Source of the DNA: Microbacterium thalassium
Lineage (GTDB): Bacteria > Actinomycetota > Actinomycetes > Actinomycetales > Microbacteriaceae
DNA length: 64,000 nucleotides
Reading direction: 5' to 3'
NCBI RefSeq assembly: GCF_014208045.1
Contig: NZ_JACHML010000001.1
Location: 1,736,001 to 1,800,000 of the forward strand
The notes under the pieces were generated by a model, which ran no database searches, was not told the origin of the DNA, and was given only the letters and a program-made list of their open reading frames with translations. Numbering within the stretch: the stretch's first letter is position 1; every line of letters starts with the position of its first letter. Position numbers and translations under genes: made by a program. Positions 49,257 through 58,827 of the stretch are shown here, piece by piece.

Positions 49257-51202
49257 CGCTGCGCCTCGAAGATGCGCCGCCACGACTCCACCGACGTGAG
49301 GTCGTCGAGGGCGGCGCGGTACTGCTCGGCGAGCTTCGGCCAGCGACGCTTGAGCTTCCAGTGCAGGGTCACCGTGTCGATGATCCCGCGGCGGAAGCGG
49401 GCGCGGTCGCGCGTGTAGATATTCTTGCCGGAGCCGTCGGCCGCGCTCACCAGCGCGCTGTCGTAGAGCGGGAGCCGCCACCAGTTCGCGTCGCCCTTGC
49501 CGAACTCGACCTCGGGCTGGGCGACGTTCTCCGGACGCGGTTTGTGGAACCAGTGCGACAGCAGGGTGCTCGCGGTGAACCAGCGCAGCATGACGCCCTC
49601 GGGGCTGTCGAAGACATTGCGCTTGAGCCGTGTGTAGACCTGCCGGCCGCGGCGGGCGCGCAGGATGACGTCGGTCTCCTTGTGCACGACCGTCTCGGGG
49701 AACTCCTTCGCGACCCGGCGGGCCTCCGGCATGGCGGTGGCGAGGTTGGCGGGCATGTGGGATGGACCCGAGAGCACGTCGGCCAGGGCCCTCCTGCGCA
49801 GTTCGACCGGGTAGTACTGCATCATCATCAGGTGCTTCAGGTCGATGCGGCGGCTGTGGCGGAGGAGGGTGCCGCCGTGCGGCGTGTGAGAGTGCAGCAA
49901 CGCCGCGACCAGGCGGTTGCGGGAGTGGAAGTACGCCTGCCAGTCGATCGCGTCGTCCTTGCCCAGCCACGACACGTGCCAGAGCGCGACGCCGGGCATC
50001 GACACGGTCGGGTAGCCGGCGCGTCCCGCGCGAAGGCAGAACTCGGCGTCGTCCCACTTGATGAAGGCGGGAAGGGCGAGGCCCACCTTCCGGATCGTCT
50101 CGACCGGGATCAGGCACATCCACCAGCCGTTGTAGTCCGCGTCCATGCGCATGTGCAGGATCGGGGTCTGGCGCAGGTTGGTCTCGCCGAAGTTGTGCGG
50201 CATCCGCTCCTGGAAGAGGTTGCGCCACATGAACGGGACGTCGTCGACGACCTCCGCCCAGGCGTGCAGCTTCGGCCGGTCCAGCAGATCGAACATGTGG
50301 CCTCCGACGAGCGTCGGAGACGTGGTGAACCGCCCGAACATGATCGAGCGGCGCAGCGACTCCGGCTCGATCTTGACGTCGTCGTCGAGGAGCTGGACGA
50401 AGTCGCTGTCGGGGCGCTCGAGCGTCTCGTACATGGCGCGCGCGAAGCCGCCCGAGCCGCCCAGGTTGGGCTGCGTGATGATCTGAAGCGTCTCGCCGAG
50501 CGCGGCCGAGACGGTCGGGTAGTCGGCCTCCGCGTCGACGCGCTGCGTCCCCTGGTCCACGACGAAGACGCGATCGACCAGTTCGAGCACGTCGGGGGAG
50601 TCGGCGAGGTTGCGCAGCGTCTCGATGCAGTAGTCGGGCTTGTTGTAGGTGGTGATGCCGATCGAGGCCTTGCCGGTGCGGGCCGGCTCCTGATCGGTGG
50701 TCCACTCGGCGCCCTCGAACAGGACGGTCTCGTCGTCGGCGACGATGTCGAACCACATCCAGCCGCCGTCGCTGTACTGGGTGAGTTCGAGGTTGAACGA
50801 CGTCTCGGCGTCGCCGCTCACCTCGGCCGTGTCGACGCGCTGCGAGGTTCCGCCGCCGTTGGAGCGGTACACCAGGATCGTCGCGGTGCCCGTCGTGCGG
50901 ACGGTGAGCCGCACGCGCCGCACGGCGGTCCAGTGCTGCCAGTACGAGGCGGGGAAGCCGTTGAAGTAGCTGCCGAACGAGACGCGGCGACCGGCGACGA
51001 TGCGCGCTCGCTCGCGTCCCAGCACGTTGCCGATGTGTGCGCGGTTGGAGACGCGGACGAACTCCTCGTCGATGATCGACCAGGTCTCGGGGTCGACGTA
51101 GAGGGGCAGCAGGTCCGGGTCGCGCTCCTGGGGGAGGACGACCTTCTGGAGGACGTGGTTCAAGACAGCTCCGGGGGTGGGAGACGGGGATCGGACGGCC
51201 AA
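49253..51202 (-). CDS. glfT2: Galactofuranosyltransferase GlfT2
   Basis: The 649-residue polymerase extends galactofuran with UDP-galactofuranose. An N-terminal beta-sandwich (FGSYFNGFPASYWQHWTAV) precedes the GT-A domain with NLGGSGGFARAMYE, metal-binding QLLDDDVKIEPES, catalytic-type FIKWDDAEFCLRAG and LWHVSWLGKDDAIDWQAYFH, all closely matching mycobacterial GlfT2. The start TTG 51202 lies 6 nt behind a TAGGCT box, so a leaderless start is likely; TTG 51163 with GGAG upstream is the alternative. Mycobacterial GlfT2 extends arabinogalactan; here it probably builds a related wall galactan. Confidence 0.93.
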   Translation of the reverse strand: MAVRSPSPTPGAVLNHVLQKVVLPQERDPDLLPLYVDPETWSIIDEEFVRVSNRAHIGNVLGRERARIVAGRRVSFGSYFNGFPASYWQHWTAVRRVRLTVRTTGTATILVYRSNGGGTSQRVDTAEVSGDAETSFNLELTQYSDGGWMWFDIVADDETVLFEGAEWTTDQEPARTGKASIGITTYNKPDYCIETLRNLADSPDVLELVDRVFVVDQGTQRVDAEADYPTVSAALGETLQIITQPNLGGSGGFARAMYETLERPDSDFVQLLDDDVKIEPESLRRSIMFGRFTTSPTLVGGHMFDLLDRPKLHAWAEVVDDVPFMWRNLFQERMPHNFGETNLRQTPILHMRMDADYNGWWMCLIPVETIRKVGLALPAFIKWDDAEFCLRAGRAGYPTVSMPGVALWHVSWLGKDDAIDWQAYFHSRNRLVAALLHSHTPHGGTLLRHSRRIDLKHLMMMQYYPVELRRRALADVLSGPSHMPANLATAMPEARRVAKEFPETVVHKETDVILRARRGRQVYTRLKRNVFDSPEGVMLRWFTASTLLSHWFHKPRPENVAQPEVEFGKGDANWWRLPLYDSALVSAADGSGKNIYTRDRARFRRGIIDTVTLHWKLKRRWPKLAEQYRAALDDLTSVESWRRIFEAQR

Positions 51203-51208
51203 GAGAGA

Positions 51209-51214
51209 AGCCTA
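51209..51214 (-). promoter_or_regulatory. -10 box TAGGCT of glfT2
   Basis: On the minus strand, 6 nt before the TTG at 51202. It suggests a promoter for glfT2-glfT1-ugd separate from the ligase-like genes upstream. Confidence 0.55.
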
Positions 51215-51249
51215 CCTTGGCAGCCTGAGCGCGCCGTCGTCGGTCGCGG

Positions 51250-52548
51250 TCAGTCGAGAGCGGGCTCCGCGGGGTCGTCCTCGAACTGCGTACGCCACGA
51301 TCGGGACTGGCCGGCCCGCACGGCCAGCAGCACGAGCATGAGCCAGCCCAGCCCGGCGAGGGTGAACGACTCGAAGAACGAGTCGAGCAGGAGCGCGATG
51401 AGCATGAGCGGGGTCCACGCGTACAGGACGGAACGGCGGGCGCTGGCGTCGAGCCAGGCGCGGACCACGGCGATCCCCGCGAAAGCGATGAAGATGAGCA
51501 GGCCGACCCAGCCCGTCTGGAGCAGGACGTCGAACCAGGCGTTCAGGCCCGTGGCGTGCTCGGCGCCGAGCCGGTAGTTGAGGAGGTTGAACGGCAGCTC
51601 GCCCGGCGCCCAGGGGCCGTACCAGCCCCAGCCCTGCACGGGCCGCAGACGCACGAGGTCGACCATGGCGTTCCACAGGTCCACGCGCAGCGACATGTCG
51701 CGGCCCGCATTGATGAACGCGATGATCGGATGCCGCGCGACGTAGCCGATCAGCAGCGCCACCACGACGGTCGCGGCGAGGGCGATCTGGACGGCGGAGC
51801 GGTGCCGTTCGGGGGTGTGGCGGACCAGCCACAGCGCCCCGAGCGCCGCGCCGACGCCGACGGCGAGCACCAGCACCGTGGGGGAGTCGCTGAGGACGGC
51901 GTGGGTGCCGGCGAGGACCACCGACATCACCGAGACGCCGGTGCGCACGGACTGCATGCGGTATTCGATGAGGAAGGTGATGATCGCCAGCACCGCGACG
52001 AAGCCGAGCAGGTTGCGCGTTCCGAAGATGCCCTGGATCGGCCCGAGCGCGGCGAGGTCGCCGCTGATCCCGAGGAACAGCAGGGGCGTGTCCAGCAGGA
52101 TCCCCGACAGGATCTCGAGACCGAGCGACACGCCGAGCAGGACGCGCAGCACGTCGCCGAGGGCTCGCACGGTCTGCAGGGTGTCGCGGACGTGCCCGAT
52201 CACCACGGCGAGGAGCGCGATGGCGGCGGTGGACAGCCAGTTCATCGCCGACAGTCGCGCATCGGTGCTCCAGAAGATGCTCGCGAAGGTCCACCCGACG
52301 AACAGCGCGAGCGACAGGGGCACCAGGCGCAGGAGCGACACCTCGCGGCGCCGGCTGATCAGGACGCCGACGCCGAGCAGGCACAGTCCCGCGATGACGG
52401 TCGCGTAGGTGACGAGGCTCGTCAGCCGCTCGATCACGTACGACGCGAACACGGCGCCGAGCACCGTGTACGTGTAGGCGCGGGCGAACTCGGGCGAGGC
52501 CAGCACCACCGCGACCCAGGGGCGCGAGCGGCCGCGGGCGGCGCTCAC
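51250..52548 (-). CDS. O-antigen ligase-like membrane protein (first of a tandem pair)
   Basis: A 432-residue protein with about twelve helices and the WzyC-type periplasmic loop SLRVDLWNAMVDLVRLRPVQ, GWGWYGPW and EHATGLNAWFDVLLQTGW, the pattern of O-antigen ligases and polymerases. The GTG start overlaps the stop of the upstream ligase-like gene (GTGA). Possible roles are ligation or polymerisation of the polysaccharide at the outer membrane face. It is similar in architecture to the next gene, suggesting old duplication. Confidence 0.82.
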   Translation of the reverse strand: MSAARGRSRPWVAVVLASPEFARAYTYTVLGAVFASYVIERLTSLVTYATVIAGLCLLGVGVLISRRREVSLLRLVPLSLALFVGWTFASIFWSTDARLSAMNWLSTAAIALLAVVIGHVRDTLQTVRALGDVLRVLLGVSLGLEILSGILLDTPLLFLGISGDLAALGPIQGIFGTRNLLGFVAVLAIITFLIEYRMQSVRTGVSVMSVVLAGTHAVLSDSPTVLVLAVGVGAALGALWLVRHTPERHRSAVQIALAATVVVALLIGYVARHPIIAFINAGRDMSLRVDLWNAMVDLVRLRPVQGWGWYGPWAPGELPFNLLNYRLGAEHATGLNAWFDVLLQTGWVGLLIFIAFAGIAVVRAWLDASARRSVLYAWTPLMLIALLLDSFFESFTLAGLGWLMLVLLAVRAGQSRSWRTQFEDDPAEPALD

Positions 52549-53945
52549 GGGCGGTATCTCGACGGCTCGCCGCGCTCGATCGCAGCGCTCTGCTCGGCTG
52601 GGCCCACTCCGATCAGCGGCGACTGCTTGATCTTGGCGCCCAGCAGCACGAGCAGCATCCAGCCCCACAGGATCAGCGGCGCGGACTCGGCGATCCCCTG
52701 CACGAGGAGGATGGCGCCCAGCAGCGTCGGCAGGAGGGTGAGCGGCGAGTAGGGGCGGTCCGCGCGCAGGTCCCACCGGGGGCGGTCGACGGCGAAGAAC
52801 CACGCGCGCCACACGTAGGCGATCATGAGCGTCGCGAACAGGACGATGCCCACGATGCCCAGCTGGAGCAGGACGTCCACCCACACGCTGTGGGCCTGCA
52901 TGACGGTCTCGCCGTGGTCGATGATCCAGCCGTCGAACGCCGGGTCCCACGGCATCCACGGCGAGGCGAAGCCCCACCCGGCGAACGGGCGCTCGGCGGC
53001 GCGCTCGAGCGCGGCGGCCCAGATGTCCTCGCGGCCGGTCAGGTCGGCGCTGCGCCCCAGCGCGGTGAACAGGTCGTCGCGCCAGATCCACAGGGCCGCG
53101 CCGCCGCCGACCCCCACGAGCGCGTACCCGACGTAGTACCGCGTGCGGCCGCCCGGACGGCGCACCGTGCGTATCAGCAGCACCGTCGTGAGCACGATCG
53201 CGACGGCGGCGGCGGCCAGGAAGGCGGTCGCCGACGCGGCCCGGAGGAACAGGAAGCCCGCGAGCGCGATCCACGCCAGGAGCCACATCCGCCGCGGCGG
53301 GGCCGCGGCGAAGCGGATGGCGAAGACGACGATCGCCAGCAGCGCGACGGGTCCGAGCAGGTTCGCGTTGCCCATGATCCCCTGGATGCGGCCGCCGTCG
53401 AACAGGTTGTCCCGCGACCAGTACACGATGGGGTCGACGGGTTCGGTCGTCGTGGCGAAGCCGGGGAGCACCGGTGCCTGGATCACGACCGACACGAACA
53501 GCTCGAACAGGAGCGACAGCGCCACGACCCACATCAGGGCCGACCCGATGGCCCGCACGACCTCGTGCCAGGTCAGCGCGGTGCCGATGAAGACCGCCTG
53601 GAGGGTCGTGATGAACAGCAGCAGCAGCGTCAGCGCGGTCGTCGCGGGCCACGCCGACCATGCGAGCGACAGCGTCGCCCACACCACGTACGAGACGACG
53701 TACCAGGGCAGGCGGCGCCAGGCCAGGGGCGGGCGGAAGCGCACCCACACGGCGACCGAGACGATCCCGCCGCCGACCGCGACGACGACCGCGCCGTAGG
53801 GTCCGAACGCGTTCACCCATGCCGGGCCGGCGAAGGCGCTGAACAGGACGAAGACGATCCACGCCCGCAGCATCAGATGGCCCGTCTTCTCGCGGGCCGG
53901 GGGTGTCGGCGGAGGCGACACCGGGTGCTTCGAGTACAGGGCCAT
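52545..53945 (-). CDS. O-antigen ligase-like membrane protein (second of a tandem pair)
   Basis: A 466-residue protein with about ten to twelve helices. The loop pattern GREDIWAAALERAAERPFAG, WGFASPW and AHSVWVDVLLQLG corresponds to that of its neighbour, with the Arg/His residues expected for WzyC enzymes. I start at ATG 53945; a TACCCT box lies 9 nt upstream on the minus strand and TTG 53954 is an alternative. It begins the minus-strand run to ugd. Confidence 0.82.
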   Translation of the reverse strand: MALYSKHPVSPPPTPPAREKTGHLMLRAWIVFVLFSAFAGPAWVNAFGPYGAVVVAVGGGIVSVAVWVRFRPPLAWRRLPWYVVSYVVWATLSLAWSAWPATTALTLLLLFITTLQAVFIGTALTWHEVVRAIGSALMWVVALSLLFELFVSVVIQAPVLPGFATTTEPVDPIVYWSRDNLFDGGRIQGIMGNANLLGPVALLAIVVFAIRFAAAPPRRMWLLAWIALAGFLFLRAASATAFLAAAAVAIVLTTVLLIRTVRRPGGRTRYYVGYALVGVGGGAALWIWRDDLFTALGRSADLTGREDIWAAALERAAERPFAGWGFASPWMPWDPAFDGWIIDHGETVMQAHSVWVDVLLQLGIVGIVLFATLMIAYVWRAWFFAVDRPRWDLRADRPYSPLTLLPTLLGAILLVQGIAESAPLILWGWMLLVLLGAKIKQSPLIGVGPAEQSAAIERGEPSRYRP

Positions 53946-53954
53946 CGTGAACAA

Positions 53955-53960
53955 AGGGTA
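53955..53960 (-). promoter_or_regulatory. Candidate -10 box TACCCT of the ligase-like operon
   Basis: Nine nt before the ATG at 53945, in the 207-bp divergent gap with whiB. Confidence 0.35.
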
Positions 53961-54070
53961 CCGCGCGCACCGCGCCGGACCCGGGCCGAGCGCGACCGTT
54001 ACCGGGCTGCGACACGCCGTCGGCGCGTCGCGAACGTTAAAGAGGGGCTTGAGGCTTTAGTATCCGCGAC

Positions 54071-54099
54071 TTGACCGCAGCGAATGACACGGGTGTAAT
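54071..54099 (+). promoter_or_regulatory. Promoter of whiB with -35 and -10 boxes
   Basis: TTGACC at 54071-54076, a 17-bp spacer, and TGTAAT at 54094-54099. It is the best full sigma-70-type promoter in the window and predicts a leader of about 47 nt that carries GGGGGAGG as ribosome-binding site. Confidence 0.7.
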
Positions 54100-54152
54100 T
54101 ATCGGTACACGCGGACCGGCGTGGTGGGGGGAAATCCGAGGGGGAGGACGAC

Positions 54153-54479
54153 ATGGCGGCTGCACAGTACCGTTCCGGCGTTCCCGACAACTGGTTCGTC
54201 GATCCCGTCCAGCTGGGCGTCCCGGGGGTGCGCAGGCAGGCTCCGGGCGACGACGACAATGCGCTGGCGTGGCAGACCGACGCCCTGTGCGCGCAGACCG
54301 ATCCCGAGGCGTTCTTCCCCGAGAAGGGCGGGTCCACGCGCGATGCCAAGCGCATCTGCTCGTCGTGCGATGTGCGCGGCGAGTGCCTGGACTACGCGCT
54401 CGAGAACGACGAGCGGTTCGGGATCTGGGGCGGCCTCAGCGAGCGCGAGCGTCGCAAGCTCAAGCGGCACGCCAGCTGA
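54153..54479 (+). CDS. WhiB-family iron-sulfur transcription factor
   Basis: A 108-residue regulator that binds a [4Fe-4S] cluster and works with the primary sigma factor. The four cluster cysteines are C46, C69, C72 and C78 (ALCAQTD and RICSSCDVRGECLDYAL). The G-I-W-G-G turn is at residues 90-94 and the basic tail RERRKLKRHAS follows. Context (membrane GT2, DUF5719, Rv3259-like and DUF3499 genes, then ahcY) matches the actinobacterial WhiB2/WhiB locus, which is linked to cell division. The strong promoter and RBS set it apart from its leaderless neighbours. Confidence 0.93.
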   Translation: MAAAQYRSGVPDNWFVDPVQLGVPGVRRQAPGDDDNALAWQTDALCAQTDPEAFFPEKGGSTRDAKRICSSCDVRGECLDYALENDERFGIWGGLSERERRKLKRHAS

Positions 54480-54542
54480 CGCGGGTGCCCGGCGGATCCG
54501 TCGCGGGCGGCGCGTGCGACGGGCGCGATCCGGCGTCCCGCC

Positions 54543-54548
54543 TAGGCT
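54543..54548 (+). promoter_or_regulatory. -10 box TAGGCT of the membrane GT2 gene
   Basis: TAGGCT ends 9 nt before the ATG at 54558, a near-leaderless arrangement. Confidence 0.45.
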
Positions 54549-54557
54549 GACGACGTC

Positions 54558-57410
54558 ATGCCCGCCCGTGTCCATGCTCTCGTCGTCGTGCGACCCGACG
54601 GCCGCACCCCCGCCGCGTTCCACCTGAAGCGAACGCTGGCGGCGCTGGCCGCGCAGACCCGCGCCGCGGATGCCCTGACGATCGTCGTGTGCGGCGAGCA
54701 CCCGGGGGTCGCCGAGGTGGTCGCCGCCGCCGAAGCCGACGTGATCGAGGCGGCCGCCACGACGTCCTACGCCGCGGCGACAGCGCTGGCCTCCTCCCGC
54801 CTGGAGGGGGCGGATGCCGTCTGGCTGCTCGCGCAGGACACGGCACCCGAGCCGGAGGCTCTCACGCACCTCGCCGGCGCCCTCGAGCGGGCGCCGTCCG
54901 TCGCCTTCGTCGCCCCCAAGCTCGTGCGATGGGACGACCGCAGCGTCATCGTGTCCCTCGGTGTGACGATGGCGCGATCCGGGCGGACCGTGGGCCTCGC
55001 CGACGGCGAGTTCGACCAGGGACAGCACGACGGCCGGGACGACGTCCTGGGCGCGGACGTGCGCGGGATCCTGGTGCGCGCCGACGCGTGGGAGCGCCTC
55101 GGCGGGATCGACGCCGCGCTCGCGGGCGCCGACGAGGGTCTGGATCTGGGCGTGCGCGCGCGGCTGGCGGGGGCCCGCGTCGTGCTGGTGCCGCCCGCGC
55201 TCGTCGCAACCGCCGACGACGGGGTCGCGGGGCTGCCGTCGCCGCTGACGCCGGCGCGGCGGCGACGGGCCGCCTACGCGCGCCGCGTCGCCCGGCTCCA
55301 TCGTCATCTCGCGTACGCGCCGCCCGTGCTCGCGGTCGCCTTCTGGCTGGTCCTGCTCCCGCTCGCCGCCGTGCGGACGGTGCTCCACCTGCTGCGCAAG
55401 CAGCCCGGCCTCATCGTCCCCGACTGGATGGCGAGCGTGGTCGTGTTCGCGCGCGTCCTGCCGGTGCTCCGGGCGCGGGCCGGGATCGCCCGGACCCGCC
55501 GTGCGGCGTGGTCGCAGCTCGCGGCGCTGCGCGCAACCCGAGCCCAGGAGCGGGAGCGCACCGACGACGCGGGCGACGACGACGTCGCCGGCGGCTACCG
55601 GCGCCCGGAGCTGCGGTTCTTCACGGGCGGCGGGGCCTGGCTGGTGCTGGCCGCGCTCGTCGTCTCGGTCGTCGCCTTCTCCGCGGTGCTGGCCTGGCCG
55701 GTTCTCGGCGGCGGGGCGCTGGCTCCCCTCCGGGAGGGGGTCGGCCAACTGTGGGCCGATGCCGCGTGGGGTCGTCGCGCGCTGGGGCTGGACACGCTGG
55801 GTCCGGCCGACCCGTTCGCCGCCGTCGTCGCGGTGCTCGGATCGCTCGCCTGGTGGGACCCGTCGCGCGCGCTTTCGATCCTGTGGGTCCTGGCGATGCC
55901 GCTCGCCGCCCTCGGCGGGTGGGTCGCGGCCACGCGGGTCACGGACCGGCCGTTCCTGCGGATCGTCGGCGGCGCGCTGTGGGCGCTCGCGCCCGCCTTC
56001 CTCGTCGCACTCGTGGACGGCCGGCCGACCGCGGTGATCGCCCATCTGCTCCTGCCATGGCTGCTGTACGCGGGGTCGGTCGCCCACCGGTCGTGGGCGG
56101 CGGCGGGGGCGGCCTCGCTGCTGCTGGCGGCCACCGCCGCCTCGGCGCCGTCGCTGGTCCCGGCGCTGGTGGTGCTGTGGGCCGGAGCGATCGTCCTGGC
56201 TGTCGCGGTCCGCGCCGGACGCGGGGTCACACGGCTGCTGTGGATCGTCGTCCCCGGGGCGGCTCTCGCCGCGCCGCTGGTGTGGTGGGCCGTCGCGGGG
56301 GCGGATCCGTGGGGCCTGCTCGCCGATCCCGGCATGGTGTGGGCGGGACCGCAGGTCTCCGCCGACGCGGTGGGGCGGTCGCTGCTCGTCGCGGGCATCC
56401 CCACCCCCGACGTCGCCGGCTGGCAGACGCTCCTGGCCGACGGTCCCACGTGGTGGGTGCCGCTGCTCGCGGCTCCGCTCGCGCTCCTGGCCCTCCTCGC
56501 GCCCCTCACCCAGCGGTGGGCCGCCGGGATCACGCTGCTGGCCGTGGCGGCCGCGGGCGTCGCCACCGCCGTCGCCGCCGTCGGTGTCAGCGTCGCGTAC
56601 ACGCAGTCGCAGGCCGTCGCGCTGTGGCCGGGGGCGGGGCTGAGCCTCGCGTGGCTCGGCGCGCTCGGCGCCGCGCTGGTCGCCCTCGACGCGGGGCTCG
56701 CCCCGCGTCTCGCTCTCGCGCGCGCCGGCGCCGGCGCGCTCGTCGTGCTCGCCGTCGCGGTGCTCGCCGTGCCGTCGCTGACGGCCATGAGCCGGGGGAC
56801 GGCGGTGCTCACGGACGGCCCGGCCAGCACGCTTCCGGCGTACGTCGCGGCCGAGGGGCGCAGCGATCCGGACCTGGGGACGATCGTGCTGACGCCCCAG
56901 AGCGACGGAGGGGTGTCAGCGCATGTGATCTGGGGCGGCAGCGAGACGATCGGTGCGCAGGCCACGATCATGTCGACCCGTACCTCTGCGACGCCCGAGG
57001 ACGAGGAGGTGGCGGCGCTCGCCGCGGATCTCATGACGCCCGCGGCCGAGGATGTGGTCTCGCAGGTCGCCGGGCACGGCATCGCGTTCGTGCTGCTCGC
57101 GCCGGCGTGGCCGGCGGAGTCCGACGCCGCGGGCACGGCCGCCCTGACGGCGCGCAACGCCCTCGATCAGCGCGACGGGCTGGACGCGGTCGGCGACACC
57201 GACAAGGGGGCGCTGTGGCGGATCACCGAGCCCGTCGCGCAGCGCCCGCGGGTGCCCGCCGGAACCGACCGGCTGGCTGAGCTCATCGCGGCCGCGCAGC
57301 TGGGCGCCGTGGCCATCGCGGTGCTGCTGGCGATCCCCACGGCCGCCTCCCGCCGCGCGGCGCGTCGTTCGCCGCGCATCGTGGGGCCGCACTGGAGGGA
57401 GTGGCGATGA
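54558..57410 (+). CDS. Large membrane glycosyltransferase (GT2 domain plus multi-span region)
   Basis: A 950-residue protein. Residues 1-225 are GT2-like (HALVVVRPDGRTP, VWLLAQDTAPEPEAL, then RWDDRSVIVSLGVTMARSG and ADVRGILVRADAWERLGGID); the strict DxD motif is replaced by AQDTAPEP. About fourteen hydrophobic segments follow (residues 250-780), then an outside domain and a last helix near the C-terminus. It overlaps the DUF5719 gene by 4 bp. This gene follows whiB in many actinobacteria. The sugar it transfers is unknown. Confidence 0.82.
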   Translation: MPARVHALVVVRPDGRTPAAFHLKRTLAALAAQTRAADALTIVVCGEHPGVAEVVAAAEADVIEAAATTSYAAATALASSRLEGADAVWLLAQDTAPEPEALTHLAGALERAPSVAFVAPKLVRWDDRSVIVSLGVTMARSGRTVGLADGEFDQGQHDGRDDVLGADVRGILVRADAWERLGGIDAALAGADEGLDLGVRARLAGARVVLVPPALVATADDGVAGLPSPLTPARRRRAAYARRVARLHRHLAYAPPVLAVAFWLVLLPLAAVRTVLHLLRKQPGLIVPDWMASVVVFARVLPVLRARAGIARTRRAAWSQLAALRATRAQERERTDDAGDDDVAGGYRRPELRFFTGGGAWLVLAALVVSVVAFSAVLAWPVLGGGALAPLREGVGQLWADAAWGRRALGLDTLGPADPFAAVVAVLGSLAWWDPSRALSILWVLAMPLAALGGWVAATRVTDRPFLRIVGGALWALAPAFLVALVDGRPTAVIAHLLLPWLLYAGSVAHRSWAAAGAASLLLAATAASAPSLVPALVVLWAGAIVLAVAVRAGRGVTRLLWIVVPGAALAAPLVWWAVAGADPWGLLADPGMVWAGPQVSADAVGRSLLVAGIPTPDVAGWQTLLADGPTWWVPLLAAPLALLALLAPLTQRWAAGITLLAVAAAGVATAVAAVGVSVAYTQSQAVALWPGAGLSLAWLGALGAALVALDAGLAPRLALARAGAGALVVLAVAVLAVPSLTAMSRGTAVLTDGPASTLPAYVAAEGRSDPDLGTIVLTPQSDGGVSAHVIWGGSETIGAQATIMSTRTSATPEDEEVAALAADLMTPAAEDVVSQVAGHGIAFVLLAPAWPAESDAAGTAALTARNALDQRDGLDAVGDTDKGALWRITEPVAQRPRVPAGTDRLAELIAAAQLGAVAIAVLLAIPTAASRRAARRSPRIVGPHWREWR

Positions 57411-58819
57411 GCGAGTCGCGTCGATTCCGCTGGGCCGCCACGAGCGCCCGGATGCTCGCCGGCACGCTGGTATCGGCGATCGCCGTCGTCGCGGCGGTGA
57501 CGGCTGTGAACGTGCCGTGGCCGACCCACGACCGCGAGCCCGTCAGCGTGTCCGCCGTTCCGGCGCCGGAGGCGTCGGTGCTGGCCTGCACGGGCGGCCT
57601 CATGACGATCGGCCGCGACGCGACCGACGCACTGGGCATCGGCGCCGCGACCCGGCAGGCGGTCGTCTGGGGCGTCCGGGACGGCGCGCCGGAGCCCGAG
57701 GAGTCCCGTCTGACGCCGGTCGCCACCGCCGTCGGCGAAGGGCCGCTCGCTCTGGTCGCCGCGCCGCAGGGCGGCGAGCGCACCGACCTGGCCGCGGCCG
57801 GTTCGTCGATGGTCGACGCCGAGGACATCGCCGGGTTCGCGGCATCCGCCTGCCGGCCGCCGCTGCTCGACTCGTGGCTGGTGGGCGGCGCCGCCACGAC
57901 CGGAGCGGCCGACCTGGTCGTCCTCGCCAATCCCGGGACCGTTGCGGCGACTGTCCAGCTGACGGTGTACGGCGCCGCGGGGCCGACCGTGCCCGCCGGC
58001 GGCGAGCGCATCGTGGTCGCCCCGGGAACCCAGCAGGTCGTGCCGCTGGCGGGACTGGCACTGGGAGAGGAGAGCCCTGTGGTGCGCGTGACGTCGTCGG
58101 GCGCCCCGGTGCAGGCGTCGCTGCAGGCGAGCGTCACCCGTGTGCTGGAGCCGATCGGCGCCGATCAGGTGGGGCCGATCGCCGAGCCGGCCGCTGTCCA
58201 GGTCATCGCGGGGGTCCGGGTGGACGAGGCCGCCGGCTCGGCGAACGACATCCGGACGCTCGTCCGACTGCTCGCGCCGTCGACGGACTCGACCGCGACG
58301 GTCACGGTCACCGCCGTCGGCGAATCGGCCGCGGCCCTGGAGATCACCTCGGTCCCGCTCGCGGCGGGGGTTCCGACGGAAGTGGGGCTGGACGGCCTCG
58401 CCCGGGGCCTGTACACGGTGCGGGTCGACGCCGAGGCGCCCGTGGTCGCCGGTGCGTGGCAGACGACGGGCTTCGCCGCCGGCGACGACTTCGCGTGGTA
58501 CGCCTCGTCGCCCGCGGTCGAGTCCGCCGGTCTCTTCGCGGTCCCGGCGGGGGCGTCGGCGACGCTCGTCCTGGTCAACCCCGCAGGCGAGCCGGTCGAG
58601 GTCGCCGTCACCGCGGTGCGCCGCTCGAGCACGCGGACCGTCTCGGTTCCCGCAGGCGGCACCGCCGCCGTCACGCTGCGGTCGCGGACGATCTACGAGA
58701 TCGACCCCGGATCGGCCCCCGTGCTGGCCGGCGTCTCGATGTCCGGCGACGGTGCGCTCGCCGGCTACCCGGTGTGGCCGTCCGATGCCGCGGCGCCCGC
58801 CATCACGGTCTACCCCTGA
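57407..58819 (+). CDS. DUF5719 family secreted/membrane-anchored protein
   Basis: A 470-residue protein with one N-terminal helix (about residues 15-38) and a large beta-rich extracytoplasmic part with repeated VTxTAVGESA, GTQQVVPLAGLALGEESPVV and LVNPAGEPVEVAVTA blocks. ATG 57407 has GGAGGG 7 nt upstream and overlaps the GT2 stop (ATGA). The family has no known activity; constant pairing with the membrane GT2 suggests the two work together at the cell envelope. Confidence 0.8.
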   Translation: MSESRRFRWAATSARMLAGTLVSAIAVVAAVTAVNVPWPTHDREPVSVSAVPAPEASVLACTGGLMTIGRDATDALGIGAATRQAVVWGVRDGAPEPEESRLTPVATAVGEGPLALVAAPQGGERTDLAAAGSSMVDAEDIAGFAASACRPPLLDSWLVGGAATTGAADLVVLANPGTVAATVQLTVYGAAGPTVPAGGERIVVAPGTQQVVPLAGLALGEESPVVRVTSSGAPVQASLQASVTRVLEPIGADQVGPIAEPAAVQVIAGVRVDEAAGSANDIRTLVRLLAPSTDSTATVTVTAVGESAAALEITSVPLAAGVPTEVGLDGLARGLYTVRVDAEAPVVAGAWQTTGFAAGDDFAWYASSPAVESAGLFAVPAGASATLVLVNPAGEPVEVAVTAVRRSSTRTVSVPAGGTAAVTLRSRTIYEIDPGSAPVLAGVSMSGDGALAGYPVWPSDAAAPAITVYP

Positions 58820-58827
58820 GCCGCGCG

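Noticed and set aside
48954..50756. A long minus-strand frame covering the glfT2 region and fused in frame to the glfT1-like gene
   Set aside because: Its upstream part is Arg/Pro-rich shadow of glfT2, whose own frame carries all galactofuranosyltransferase motifs; only the part from 49256 is the GlfT1-like gene.
52548..54015. One 921-codon minus-strand frame joining both ligase-like genes
   Set aside because: The first half lies out of frame with the real second ligase gene; the two genes overlap by GTGA and are separate.
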